Assembly (NCBI GenBank): GCA_963849115.1
Contig: CAWKGK010000004.1
Location: forward strand, 1 to 64,000
From: JACDAL01 sp963849115
Lineage (GTDB): Bacteria > Actinomycetota > CADDZG01 > WHSQ01
Length of the DNA: 64,000 nucleotides
Direction of reading: 5' to 3'
Position 1 is the first letter of the stretch. Every line of letters begins with the position of its first letter. Below, one piece after another: positions 38,780 to 47,878 of this stretch. The translations under genes and the position numbers were made by a program. The notes beneath the pieces were generated by a model. It was not told the origin of the DNA, ran no database searches, and saw only the letters and a program-made list of their open reading frames with translations.

Positions 38780-39239
38780 AGACCTGATGCGACTGTTGCG
38801 GGCCGGAAGGGCACGGAGCCAGCTCGAGATCGTCGCCGCGTTGCGCTCGGCGGGTCACAACGTGACGCAGACGACGGTGTCGCGCGACCTGCGCGCGCTA
38901 GGAGCGATCAAGGCCCGCTCCGAGGAGGGTGTTCGCTACGTTTTGAGCGAGGATGATCGCCGCGCTCCCAACCGAGACTTCAACGAACGCACCTTGAGAA
39001 GGACGGTGGCCGAGTTCGCGCTCGAGATCCGGGCCGCGTCGTCGCTTGTGGTGGTGCTCACCGCTCCGGGCCATGCTGCGATCGTGGCGCGCGCGGTTGA
39101 CCTCAGCGGGATGCCCGAGGTGGTGGGCACTGTGGCGGGTGACGACACGATCTTCGTCGCCACTCCCGGCCCCCGGCACGCCGCCGCACTGGCTCGACGC
39201 TGGAGTGATACCGACACAAGCTTGGAGGCTGCCCGATGA
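38760..39239 (+). CDS. argR: Arginine repressor
   Basis: 159 residues from GTG 38760, chosen for GAGGAGG six bases upstream. The N-terminal winged helix contains SQLEIVAALRSAGHNVTQTT followed by VSRDLRALGAIK. The C-terminal hexamerisation and arginine-binding domain has VVGTVAGDDTIFVATP. The start lies inside the end of argD, so translation is coupled. Likely represses the operon through the palindromes at 34604-34633. Confidence 0.93.
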   Translation: MQPERRRDLMRLLRAGRARSQLEIVAALRSAGHNVTQTTVSRDLRALGAIKARSEEGVRYVLSEDDRRAPNRDFNERTLRRTVAEFALEIRAASSLVVVLTAPGHAAIVARAVDLSGMPEVVGTVAGDDTIFVATPGPRHAAALARRWSDTDTSLEAAR

Positions 39240-40453
39240 ACTTGCCAACCCGGAACAGGAAGAGAGTCGTGCTCGCCTATTCGGGAGGGCTCGACACGTC
39301 GGTGGCGATCCCCTGGCTCATCGAGCAGGGCTACGAAGTGGTGGCCCTGGCGGCCGACGTGGGGCAGCCCGGCGACCTCTCCCGCGCGGTCGCACGTGCC
39401 TCGAGCCTTGGTGCAATAGAGGCGCGTGCGATCGACGCACGCACTGAGTTCGTGAACGGCTTCGTTCTTCCCGCGCTCAAGATGAACGCCCTCTATCAGG
39501 GGCGCTATCCACTAATCTCGGCCCTGTCTCGCCCGCTCATCGCCCGCCTGCTCGTCGAGGCCGCCGCCGAAACCGGTGCCGTCGCGGTGGCGCACGGCTG
39601 CACCGGCAAGGGCAACGACCAGGTCCGCTTCGAAGTCGCTCTGGGCGCGCTGGCACCCGATCTCGAGGTCCTGGCGCCGGTCAGGGACTGGGGCATGAAC
39701 CGCTCCGACACGGTCGACTACGCGCGTGCCCGCTCCCTCCCTATAGAGACGACCAAGACACACCCGTACTCCATCGATGAGAACCTGTGGGGCCGCAGCA
39801 TCGAGTGCGGGGTGCTGGAAGACCCGTGGAAGGCTCCTCCCGCAGACGCCTACGCCCTCACGGCCGAGCCCTCCGAGGCGCCCGCGGCCGCGGACATCGA
39901 GGTCTCCTTTTCAGCCGGGGCGCCGGTGGCGCTCGCAGGTGAGACGCTCGAAGCCCGCAGCGTCATCGAGGTGCTGGGAAAGCTCGCCGGCTCCTACGGC
40001 TATGGACGGATCGACATGGTCGAGGACCGTCTGGTGGGGATCAAGTCGCGCGAGATCTACGAGGTGCCGGCGGCACTGAGCCTCATCGCCGCCCACGCCG
40101 ATCTCGAGTCGCTGACGTTGGAGCGGGCGGTGGCGCGCGAGAAACGGAGGCTGGAGCAGGTCTGGGCGACGCTCGTTTACGAGGGCCTGTGGTACTCGCC
40201 CCTACGGGAGGCGCTCGATGCATTCGCACAGAGCACGCAGAAGTCCGTCACCGGCGATGTGCGCCTGCGCTTCTCGGCGGGGGCGTGCGTCCCGACGGGC
40301 CGCCGCTCCGAACACTCTCTTTACCGGCACTCGCTCGCCACCTACGACGCGGCCGACTCCTTCGATCACTCGCGCGCTCAAGGGTTCGTGCATCTCTGGG
40401 GGCTGCCCACGAGGGGCTGGGCCGCGCCGGAGGGCCGAGGCACAGATGAATGA
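39236..40453 (+). CDS. argG: Argininosuccinate synthase
   Basis: 405 residues. VVLAYSGGLDTSVAIPWL is the ATP pyrophosphatase P-loop; AVAHGCTGKGNDQVRFE and the segment around SIDENLWGRSIECG are family signatures. It joins citrulline and aspartate. Starts with an ATGA overlap on argR. argF, needed to make citrulline, is not in the cluster. Confidence 0.96.
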   Translation: MNLPTRNRKRVVLAYSGGLDTSVAIPWLIEQGYEVVALAADVGQPGDLSRAVARASSLGAIEARAIDARTEFVNGFVLPALKMNALYQGRYPLISALSRPLIARLLVEAAAETGAVAVAHGCTGKGNDQVRFEVALGALAPDLEVLAPVRDWGMNRSDTVDYARARSLPIETTKTHPYSIDENLWGRSIECGVLEDPWKAPPADAYALTAEPSEAPAAADIEVSFSAGAPVALAGETLEARSVIEVLGKLAGSYGYGRIDMVEDRLVGIKSREIYEVPAALSLIAAHADLESLTLERAVAREKRRLEQVWATLVYEGLWYSPLREALDAFAQSTQKSVTGDVRLRFSAGACVPTGRRSEHSLYRHSLATYDAADSFDHSRAQGFVHLWGLPTRGWAAPEGRGTDE

Positions 40454-41834
40454 TGGGGGAATGCTGTGGGGGGGGCGTTTCGAGCACTCTCCCCACGGCG
40501 ACCTCCTTCGCCTCAGCGCCTCCATCGGGTTTGATCAGCGCCTGCTTCCCCAAGACGTGGTAGCGACGAAGGCTCACGCCCGGACACTGGTGGCGGCGGG
40601 ACTGCTCCCGTCGGATGCGCTAGGGGAGCTCGACCATTGCCTCGACGAGCTCGCCTCGGAACACGCTGCGGGCGCACTCGAGATCAGGGCCGAGGACGAG
40701 GACGTGCACTCGCTGGTGGAACGGAGGCTGACCGAGCGCCTCGGCGAGACGGGGAGGCGGATCCACGCCGGCCGCAGCCGCAACGACCTCGTGGCCACGG
40801 ATCTGCGCTTGTGGTGCAAGTCTGCCGCCCTGGAGCTGGCGGCTGCTGCCCGGGCGACCGTCTCGGCGTTGTGCGACCGGGCGGAGCAGAACGTAGACAC
40901 GCTCATGCCCGGCTACACGCACCTCCAGCGAGCCCAGCCCGTGACACTGGGCTTTCACCTCTGCGCTCACGGCTTCGCTCTGGAGCGCGACGCTCGGCGC
41001 TTCGTGGCAGCTCACGATGCGGCCTCGACGTCACCGCTGGGCGCGGGCGCTGTGGCTGGCACCACCCTGCCGCTAGACCCAGACGTTGCTGCTCGGGAGC
41101 TCGGTTTCGAGGCGGTCTTCGACAACGCCATGGATGCGGTCTCCGATCGCGATTTCGCCTGCGAGCTGCTGTTCGCCTGCGCGCTCTGCTGCGTGCACCT
41201 GTCCCGGCTCGGCGAGGAGATTGTCCTGTGGACGAGCTCGGAGTTCTCCTTCGCCGGCCTCGCGGATGCCTGGTCCACTGGCTCGAGCATGATGCCGCAG
41301 AAGAGAAATCCGGATCTCGCCGAGCTCGTCCGGGGACGGGCAGGCCGCTCCCTCGGAGACCTCATGGGATTGATGGCTGTGCTCAAGGGGCTCCCACTCG
41401 CCTACGACCGGGACCTGCAGGAGGACAAGGAGCCGATCTTCTCCTCGGTCGATCGCACGAGGTCGTGCCTGGAGGCGGTGTCCCACCTGGTGAGAGCCCT
41501 GAGCTTCGATAAGGACGTGCTCGAGCGGGCGGCCGGCGCCGCCACCTGGGCGACCGACGTGGCCGAGGCTCTGGTGAGGAGGGGAGTTCCCTTTCGGGAG
41601 GCTCACGAGGGAGCCGGTCGCCTGGTGGCGTCGCTCGAAGGGAGGGGGGCGAGCTTGGCAGAGGCCACGTCCGAGGAGCTGCGAACCGCGCACTCCCGGC
41701 TTGAAGATGGCGACCGAGCTCTCGCCGACCCCCGGGCGGGCGTTGCGGCCCGCTCGGGTCGTGGCGGCCCGGCCCCTGAAGAGGTGGCTCGGCAGATTGG
41801 CGAGCTCAGGACGGCCGCGGCCACCCTCCTCTAG
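40446..41834 (+). CDS. argH: Argininosuccinate lyase
   Basis: 462 residues from ATG 40446 (ATG 40461 also possible). MLWGGRFE opens the conserved part; the fumarase-family signature GSSMMPQKRNPDL is intact, as is HAGRSRNDLVATDLRLW. It releases arginine and fumarate. Last gene of the operon, ending about 100 bases before the rRNA promoter region. Confidence 0.96.
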   Translation: MNDGGMLWGGRFEHSPHGDLLRLSASIGFDQRLLPQDVVATKAHARTLVAAGLLPSDALGELDHCLDELASEHAAGALEIRAEDEDVHSLVERRLTERLGETGRRIHAGRSRNDLVATDLRLWCKSAALELAAAARATVSALCDRAEQNVDTLMPGYTHLQRAQPVTLGFHLCAHGFALERDARRFVAAHDAASTSPLGAGAVAGTTLPLDPDVAARELGFEAVFDNAMDAVSDRDFACELLFACALCCVHLSRLGEEIVLWTSSEFSFAGLADAWSTGSSMMPQKRNPDLAELVRGRAGRSLGDLMGLMAVLKGLPLAYDRDLQEDKEPIFSSVDRTRSCLEAVSHLVRALSFDKDVLERAAGAATWATDVAEALVRRGVPFREAHEGAGRLVASLEGRGASLAEATSEELRTAHSRLEDGDRALADPRAGVAARSGRGGPAPEEVARQIGELRTAAATLL

Positions 41835-41857
41835 AGGGGATCGATCGCCCAACTTGT

Positions 41858-41943
41858 GCGTTTGACCACTGAAACGGTGGCTAGAAGCACAACTCGGGCG
41901 TTTGACCACCTAGGGGCCAACCGCAAAGGTGAGGTTGTTTGAC
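41858..41943 (+). repeat. Three TTTGAC direct repeats upstream of rRNA promoter
   Basis: GCGTTTGACCAC occurs at 41858-41869 and 41898-41909, and TTTGAC recurs at 41938-41943. Spacings are 40 and 37 bases. The last is the -35 of a good promoter; the others may be weaker tandem promoters or activator sites. Only the third has a well-spaced -10. Confidence 0.5.
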
Positions 41944-41967
41944 TCAACTCCCCCGGCCCCCTAGAAT
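41939..41967 (+). promoter_or_regulatory. Sigma-70-type promoter of the 23S-5S operon
   Basis: TTGACT (41939-41944) and TAGAAT (41962-41967) with a 17-base spacer. This is a near-consensus housekeeping promoter. It stands 196 bases before the mature 23S 5' end with no 16S gene between. Confidence 0.75.
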
Positions 41968-42027
41968 ACCGAGGTTGTTCAGGAGACGGAAGAAGGGGAT
42001 CGTTGGACACTTTCGAGGGCAAGGCAT

Positions 42028-42092
42028 AGACAGCTAGACGGAACGCCGTCCATGCCAGCCCGCCGGCCGCACTCGAGCCGGCGGTTTTTTTT
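42028..42092 (+). terminator. Intrinsic terminator in the rRNA leader, preceded by a second hairpin
   Basis: CCGCCGGC (42060-42067) pairs with GCCGGCGG (42077-42084), followed by eight T. Just upstream (about 42028-42054) GGCAT...ATGCC and GACGG...CCGTC form another stem. By form this is a strong terminator, yet it lies between the rRNA promoter and 23S. It would end a ~118-base leader RNA unless antitermination occurs. It may also serve to stop arg-operon read-through. Confidence 0.65.
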
Positions 42093-42143
42093 GCCCCGAG
42101 AGCGGCGACTCCGTTTCTTTCTCCGGCACCTTGGAAACTCCAT

Positions 42144-42156
42144 AGCGAGCGCGAGC
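42144..42156 (+). other. 5' half of the 23S processing stem
   Basis: Thirteen bases here are exactly complementary to 47624-47636 beyond the 3' end of 23S. Together with ACCAAGC/GCTTGGT they bring the two ends of the precursor together, as in the RNase III stem of other bacteria. This fixes the boundaries of the 23S gene, introns included. Confidence 0.8.
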
Positions 42157-42706
42157 ATCAATACCAAGCTAATAAGGGCGTACGGTGGATGCCTTGGCGC
42201 TAGGAGCCGACGAAGGACGTGGCAGGCTGCGAAAAGCCTCGGGAAGGCGCCAAACAACCATTGATCCGAGGATGTCCGAATGGGGAAACCCACCAGCGGT
42301 AATGCGCTGGTACCCAGGTCTGAACACATAGGGCCTGTGGAGGGAACCGGGTGAACTGAAACATCTAAGTAACCCGAGGAAGAGAAAACAATAACGTGAG
42401 TCCCTGAGTAGCGGCGAGCGAAACGGGATCAGCCCAAACCTCCGTGGTGTTAAAGCCTGATGGCGTTGCCACGGGGGGGTCGTGGGACCCGCCCGACCGG
42501 GCATCAGACCGGTCAAGGAGTTACAAAATCATCGGTTAGTCGAAGAGTCTGGAAAGTCAAGCCATAGAAGGTAATAGCCCTGTAGATGAAAACCGACTGA
42601 TCTCCTGGAGGTGTTCCCAAGTAACACGGTCCCCGTGCAGAGGTCGTGTGAATTTGCGAGGCCCACCTCGTAAGGCTAACTACTACCTAGCGACCGATAG
42701 TGAACC

Positions 42707-42737
<31 letters not shown>

Positions 42738-43307
42738 GGGAGGGGAGTGAAATAGTACCTGAAACCGTGCGCCTACAAGCAGTCAGAGCGTCTGTGCGGG
42801 TTCGTCCCGTGCACGTGATGGCGTGCCTTTTGAAGAATGAGCCGGCGAGTTAGCGATGCGTGGCAAGGTTAAGACGAGAGTCGTAGCCGTAGCGAAAGCG
42901 AGTCTGAATAGGGCGTCGAGTCGCGTGTCCTAGACCCGAAGCCGGGTGATCTAGCCATGGGCAGGGTGAAGCGGAGGTAAGACTCCGTGGAGGCCCGAAC
43001 CCACCAGGGTTGAAAACCTGGGGGATGACCTGTGGTTAGGGGTGAAAGGCCAATCAAACCCGGTAATAGCTGGTTCTCCCCGAAATGCATTTAGGTGCAG
43101 CGTCGGGTGTTCAGTATCGGCGGTAGAGCACTGGTTGGGATAGGGGGCCTACAAGCTTACCAAACTCAGCCAAACTCCGAATGCCGATACTCTAGAACCC
43201 GGCAGTGAGACTGCGGGGGATAAGCTCCGTAGTCGAGAGGGAAACAGCCCAGATCGCCAGCTAAGGTCCCTAAATCTTCGCTAAGTGGGAAAGGATGTGG
43301 AGTTGCC

Positions 43308-43359
<52 letters not shown>

Positions 43360-44252
43360 CAGCTCACTGGTCGAGTGATTCCGCGCCGACAATGTAACGG
43401 GGCTAAGCGAAGTACCGAAGCTGCGGGATTTCTTTCTCTTTGAGAAAGTGATCGGTAGGGGAGCGTTGTGACAACTGCGAAGCTTCTTTGTAAGAAGGGG
43501 TGGAGTGGTCACAAGTGCGAATGCCGGCATGAGTAGCGAAATGGAAGCGAGAAACTTCCACGCCGTATGTCCAAGGGTTCCTGGGGAAGGTTAATCCGCC
43601 CAGGGTAAGTCGGGACCTAAGCCGAGGCCGAGAGGCGTAGGCGATGGACAACTGGTTGATATTCCAGTACCACCACATGCGCGCCCACCCCGAATCCAGT
43701 TGCTAAGGAAAGCCTTCGGGCCTACCGACCCACTGGTTCTAGGGGAGCAATGGGGTGACGGAGAAGGGTAGTCGGACCCACGCGTTGGTTGACGTGGGGT
43801 AAGCAGGTAGGAGGGGCCCTTAGGCAAATCCGGGGGCCTGTTAACTCCGAGATGCGATGCCGATCCGATTGAGGAGAAGCCGATAAGCCCATACTTCCGA
43901 GAAAAGCCTCTAGCGAGCTCGTGTGGTGCCCGTACCCCAAACCGACTCAGGTGGACAGGTAGAGCATACCAAGGCGATCGAGAGAACCCTGGTTAAGGAA
44001 CTCGGCAAATTGGCCGCGTAACTTCGGGATAAGCGGCGCCTTTGTTGGTGACGGGCCTTGCGCCCCGAGCCGACGAAGGTCGCAGAAACCAGGCCCAAGC
44101 GACTGTTTACTAAAAACACAGGAGCGTGCGAAGCCGTAAGGCGCTGTATACGCTCTGACGCCTGCCCGGTGCCGGAAGGTTACGGGGAAGGGTTAGCTGA
44201 GACTTCGGTCTCGGCGAAGCTCTGAACCTAAGCCCCGGTAAACGGCGGCGGT

Positions 44253-44985
44253 AAGGTCATAGTTGCCGCCCTAGTCGGGTAACCGACTAGAAAACAACTC
44301 TGCTATATGCTGGAAACTCCGAGTATCCGGCGGTACTCGTTTTGTGTCACACCTTGATGATTGGGTGTTGGCATGAGCAGTGAAAATCCGACCGGTGCGG
44401 ACAATCAGCAGGAAAGACCCAGCTTTGCAGTTTGGTTGGAGGCGATTCCTTTAGATGTGGGACACTACATCGCTGGATTCGTCGAAGGAGAGGGAAGTTT
44501 CAACGTCCCGATCATTCGTGAGCGTGACCGGTGCCTTCCGTGGCGCGTAACTCTGTCATTCAATGTCTCTCAGCGCGGTTCTGAGATGCCAACGTTTCTC
44601 AAATCGACTATGGGAGTCGGCAGAGTACGAGGGCGCGGGGATGGGGTCTTCTATTATGAAGTCACTCGTCCGGATCATCTCGAACAAAGGATCTTTCCTT
44701 TCTTCGAGCGTTTTCAACTCCGAGGGCCAAAAGCCGGTGATCTCGAGATCTTCAAAGAGATCACCAAGCTCGTCCAATCAGGCCGTCACAGATCCGCCAA
44801 CGGTATCAAGGAGATCCTGTTGCTAAGGAATCCGATGAACCGAGGGGGAAAGCGGCGGCGCACCGACGATGAGATTATCGCTTTGTTGATAGCTGGGAAT
44901 CCTCAGAGGCCATACGCAGAGCTCCCTTTCGAAACGAAGGGATGAAGATATGGTCCATGCCCCATAGCGATATGGGGAATCACAG
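44253..44985 (+). ncRNA. Group I intron 1 (23S position ~1911), LAGLIDADG-encoding
   Basis: 733 bases. Exons join as GGCGGT/AACTATAACC, matching the universal 23S sequence. The 5' exon ends in U and the intron ends in G, as expected. P1 is visible: exon GGCGGU pairs with intron GCCGCC (44264 region) with the required G-U at the splice site. Core segments CAGCAGGAAAGA, TCCTCAGAGGCCATACGC and AAGATATGGTCC correspond to the Q, R and S elements. Insertion is in helix 69, after the equivalent of U1911. It carries an endonuclease gene whose ends overlap the core segments. Confidence 0.9.
44373..44945 (+). CDS. LAGLIDADG homing endonuclease in intron 1
   Basis: 190 residues from ATG 44373 (TTG 44361 upstream). 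HYIAGFVEGEGSFNVPI is the single LAGLIDADG motif, so it likely works as a homodimer. IFPFFERFQLRGPKAGDLEI is a second family segment. The N-terminal QQER and C-terminal NPQRPYAE are encoded by conserved ribozyme bases, so gene and ribozyme share sequence. Lower G+C than neighbours. It would cleave intronless 23S genes at this site and spread the intron. Confidence 0.9.
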   Translation: MSSENPTGADNQQERPSFAVWLEAIPLDVGHYIAGFVEGEGSFNVPIIRERDRCLPWRVTLSFNVSQRGSEMPTFLKSTMGVGRVRGRGDGVFYYEVTRPDHLEQRIFPFFERFQLRGPKAGDLEIFKEITKLVQSGRHRSANGIKEILLLRNPMNRGGKRRRTDDEIIALLIAGNPQRPYAELPFETKG

Positions 44986-45005
44986 AACTATAACCGTCCT
45001 AAGGT

Positions 45006-45352
45006 TGCGGAAGCCCCTTGCAGGCGGGGGCCGTTGCCCCTCCCAATCGCGAGATTGGTGAGTGCAGCTGGCTATATGCTGGAAGACCCGGTGCATCCAT
45101 TGGGTACTCGTCATCATTAGTTGACAAGTGACAATCCCAGTGGCGGATGGTCAGACAAGGGATCATGCCGGAAAACCAGCAGGAAAGACTGGAGCTCATA
45201 GCCCCAGAATCCTCAGAGGCCATACGCCAGCCTTCTCGGCAAGCGCCGAGAAGATGAGATGGTCCGAACCCTGTGGCGACGCAGGGAGGCTGATATCAGG
45301 CCCGCTATCAGCAGAATGTGCAACTGCGGATAGTCATCAAGTAACAGCACCG
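45006..45352 (+). ncRNA. Group I intron 2 (23S position ~1931), no ORF
   Basis: 347 bases. Exons join CCTAAGGT/AGCGAAATTCC; last intron base G. It shares GCTATATGCTGGAA, CAGCAGGAAAGACTGG, TCCTCAGAGGCCATACGCC and AGATGGTCC with introns 1 and 5, so it is the same family without the endonuclease gene. Position 1931 is a known insertion site in Thermotoga, as I recall. P1 is less clear than for the others. Confidence 0.88.
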
Positions 45353-45372
45353 AGCGAAATTCCTTGTCGGGT

Positions 45373-45641
45373 AAGCAATGACTTGCCCCTTGAGGGAGCG
45401 ATCCCTCATGCAAATCCGGCTAATAACGGGGAACCCCTCCCTCGTTTCACACGAGCGGGGAATCCCGTGGGAAGTCGAGGGTCGTATCGGACCCTTTGAC
45501 CCCGTAACGACTGAGGCGAAAGCCAAGATGACGTTCCTGCGCAAGCAAATCTACGAACGTCATAAGACGCCGGCCCTCTTGAGCAATAACTCAAAGAGGT
45601 GAAGGGATAGTCTGCGCCCCTAGTAATAGGGGATCAACGTG
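45373..45641 (+). ncRNA. Group I intron 3 (23S position ~1951), no ORF
   Basis: 269 bases. Exons join TCGGGT/AAGTTCCGACC; the intron ends ATCAACGTG. P1 pairs exon GGGU with intron GCCC near 45385. The core has CCGGCTAATAACGGGGAA, CCCCGTAACGACTGAGG and GATAGTCTGCGCCCC. It resembles intron 4 more than introns 1, 2 and 5. Position 1951 is a site used in Coxiella, as I recall. Confidence 0.88.
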
Positions 45642-46189
45642 AAGTTCCGACCTGCACGAATGGCGTAACGACTTGGGCACTGTCTCGACTGGGGACTCGG
45701 CGAAATTGCAATACGAGTAAAGATGCTCGTTACCCGCGGAAGGACGGAAAGACCCTAGGACCTTTACTGCAGCTTGATATTGGAGTTTGGGACATTTTGT
45801 GTAGGATAGGCGGGAGACTTTGAAGCCTGGACGCTAGTTCAGGTGGAGTCAACCTTGAAATACCGCCCTTGATGTTCTGGGCTTCTAACCCGGGTCCGTT
45901 ATCCGGATCGGAAACAGTGTCAGGTGGGCAGTTTCACTGGGGCGGTGACCTCCTAAAATGTAACGGAGGTGTTCAAAGGTTCCCTCATCCTGGTCGGCCA
46001 TCAGGAGTTGAGTGCAAACGCACAAGGGAGCTTGACTGCGAGACCTACAAGTCGAGCAGGTGCGAAAGCAGGAGTTAGTGATCCGGCGGTCCCTCGTGGT
46101 AGGGCCGTCGCTCATCGGCTAAAAGGTACCCTAGGGATAACAGGCTAATGGTTCCCAAGAGTCCATATCGACGGAACCGTTTGGCACCT

Positions 46190-46496
46190 CAACTATTGGG
46201 GTGAGGCGGCAGAAATGTCGTCTAAGTACCGGCTTATAACGGTGAAGCCCAAACTGTCACAGTCTCTGTGTACGGTGGGTAATACCGTGGGAAGCCCGAC
46301 GGGAGCGCAGAGACCAGCTCGAGAACTTCGAGCGCAAGCTCCTGCAAGTGGCCCCGTAACGACTGAGACCTCCAAGAGGTCCGGTGGCGGCTTCGGCTAA
46401 GGCCAATCTATGGCCGCCACAACACGCCGGCCCCTCGCCCTTGGTCGGGCAGGGTGAAGATATAGTCTGCGCCGCCGGAAACGGCGGAACAACGTG
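46190..46496 (+). ncRNA. Group I intron 4 (23S position ~2500), no ORF
   Basis: 307 bases. Exons join GGCACCT/CGATGTCGGCTC inside the peptidyl transferase ring. The intron ends AACAACGTG. P1: exon CACCU pairs with intron GGGUG (46199 region). Core segments CCCCGTAACGACTGAGACC and AAGATATAGTCTGCGCC match intron 3. Confidence 0.9.
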
Positions 46497-46529
46497 CGAT
46501 GTCGGCTCGTCGCATCCTGGGGCTGGAGC

Positions 46530-46581
<52 letters not shown>

Positions 46582-46600
46582 TAGAACGTCGTGAGACAGT

Positions 46601-47326
46601 GGATACGCGCTGTCTATAAATTCGGCTAAATGCTGGAAACACCGAGCATCCCGAGCTACTCGTTCCTGTCACAGGGCTTTGCTAACGTCTGGGGCATGAA
46701 CAGTGACAAAGCGCCGGGTGCGGTCGATCAGCAGGAAAGACTGGATGCCTATATCGCAGGCTACGTGGACGGAGAAGGATCCTTTCACGTTGCGATTCAG
46801 AGGAATCCGAGTACGAGTATCAGATGGCAACTGGTACCGGAGTTTCATGTGAGCCAGAATCCAGAACGCCGTCAGGTCCTGGATCTGATAGTGGCTCGAC
46901 TTGGCTGTGGTCGCATACGTGAGAACCACGCAAGAGTGGAGGACAGATGCCTTGTCCTCGTTGTTCGCAACCGAGTTGACTTGGTGACTCGGGTGATTCC
47001 CTTCTTCGAACGACAGCCACTCCTCAGCTCGAAACAACAAGATTTCGTTACCTTCTCGCTGATAGTGAGAGCAATGTCACGAGGGGAGCACTTGTCGAGT
47101 AAAGGATTTGCCAGACTGCGAGAACAAGCACTGTTGATGAACGGCGGCGGAAGATATCGCCGAGTGCATCAACCGAACATCCAGAATCCTCAGAGGCCAT
47201 ACGCCGAACATGGACTGAGTCCATGAAGATATGGTCCGACCCCCATGGCGACATGGGGAGCCAGGCGGAACAGAAACGACCTGGCCGCCGGGCTCAGGAA
47301 AACACAGCCCGGAGGTAACAGACGTG
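46601..47326 (+). ncRNA. Group I intron 5 (23S position ~2604), LAGLIDADG-encoding
   Basis: 726 bases. Exons join GAGACAGT/TCGGTCCC. P1 is perfect: exon GACAGU with intron GCUGUC (46609-46614) and a terminal G-U. It shares core blocks with introns 1 and 2. Extra sequence after the S element (GGCCGCCGGGCTCAGG...) forms an additional peripheral domain before the 3' end. Located next to A2602 in the peptidyl transferase centre. Confidence 0.9.
46696..47226 (+). CDS. LAGLIDADG homing endonuclease in intron 5
   Basis: 176 residues from ATG 46696; the upstream ATG 46630 lies in the structured 5' part of the intron. AYIAGYVDGEGSFHVAI is the LAGLIDADG motif; VIPFFERQPLLSSKQQDF matches the second conserved segment of the intron 1 protein. 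The C-terminal NPQRPYAE is again encoded by ribozyme core bases. Paralogous to the intron 1 enzyme but clearly diverged. Confidence 0.9.
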   Translation: MNSDKAPGAVDQQERLDAYIAGYVDGEGSFHVAIQRNPSTSIRWQLVPEFHVSQNPERRQVLDLIVARLGCGRIRENHARVEDRCLVLVVRNRVDLVTRVIPFFERQPLLSSKQQDFVTFSLIVRAMSRGEHLSSKGFARLREQALLMNGGGRYRRVHQPNIQNPQRPYAEHGLSP

Positions 47327-47623
47327 TCGGTCCCTATCCTCCGCGGGCGTAGGAGATTTGAGAGGAGCTGTCCCTAGTACGAGAGGACCGGGACGGACGC
47401 ACCTCTAGTGTGCCAGTTGTTCTGCCAAGGGCATTGCTGGTTAGCTACGTGCGGAGCGGATAAGCGCTGAAAGCATCTAAGTGCGAAGCCGACCTCAAGA
47501 TGAGATCTCCCACCAGATCAACTGGGTAAGGCCCCTTGCTAGACGACAAGGTTGATAGGCCGGAGCTGTAAGCACAGCAATGTGTTCAGGCGACCGGTAC
47601 TAATAGGCCGAGGGCTTGGTATC

Positions 47624-47636
47624 GCTCGCGCTCGCT
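47624..47636 (+). other. 3' half of the 23S processing stem
   Basis: Perfect complement of 42144-42156; see the entry for the 5' half. Confidence 0.8.
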
Positions 47637-47679
47637 CTGGAGTTTTCAGGGTGAAGTTCTTGACAATTGGATAGATAGG

Positions 47680-47800
47680 TCTCCCGGTGGTCATTGCGGA
47701 GGGGAAACACCTGGTTCCATTCCGAACCCAGCAGTTAAGCCCTCCAGCGCCGATGGTACTGCTCGGGCAACTGGGTGGGAGAGTAGGACGCTGCCGGGGA
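47680..47800 (+). rRNA. rrf: 5S ribosomal RNA
   Basis: About 120 bases with the diagnostic CCATTCCGAACCCAGCAGTT and GCCGATGGTACTG segments and pairing termini (CCCGG with CCGGG). It lies 58 bases after 23S in the same transcript. Confidence 0.95.
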
Positions 47801-47808
47801 TAAAAGTG

Positions 47809-47834
47809 AAAAGGGTCGCCCAGGCGGCCCTTTT
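47809..47834 (+). terminator. Intrinsic terminator of the rRNA operon
   Basis: AAAAGGGTCGCC pairs with GGCGGCCCTTTT over 12 bases with a 2-base loop region, ending in a T-run. Placed nine bases after 5S. Confidence 0.85.
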
Positions 47835-47878
47835 CTCGTCTGGGCCTTTCAACCGAGATTGCGGAGCGTGTGGAGCAC

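Noticed and set aside
47655..47680. TTGACA in the 23S-5S spacer as a separate 5S promoter
   Set aside because: No -10 hexamer at suitable spacing; 5S is most simply cotranscribed with 23S.
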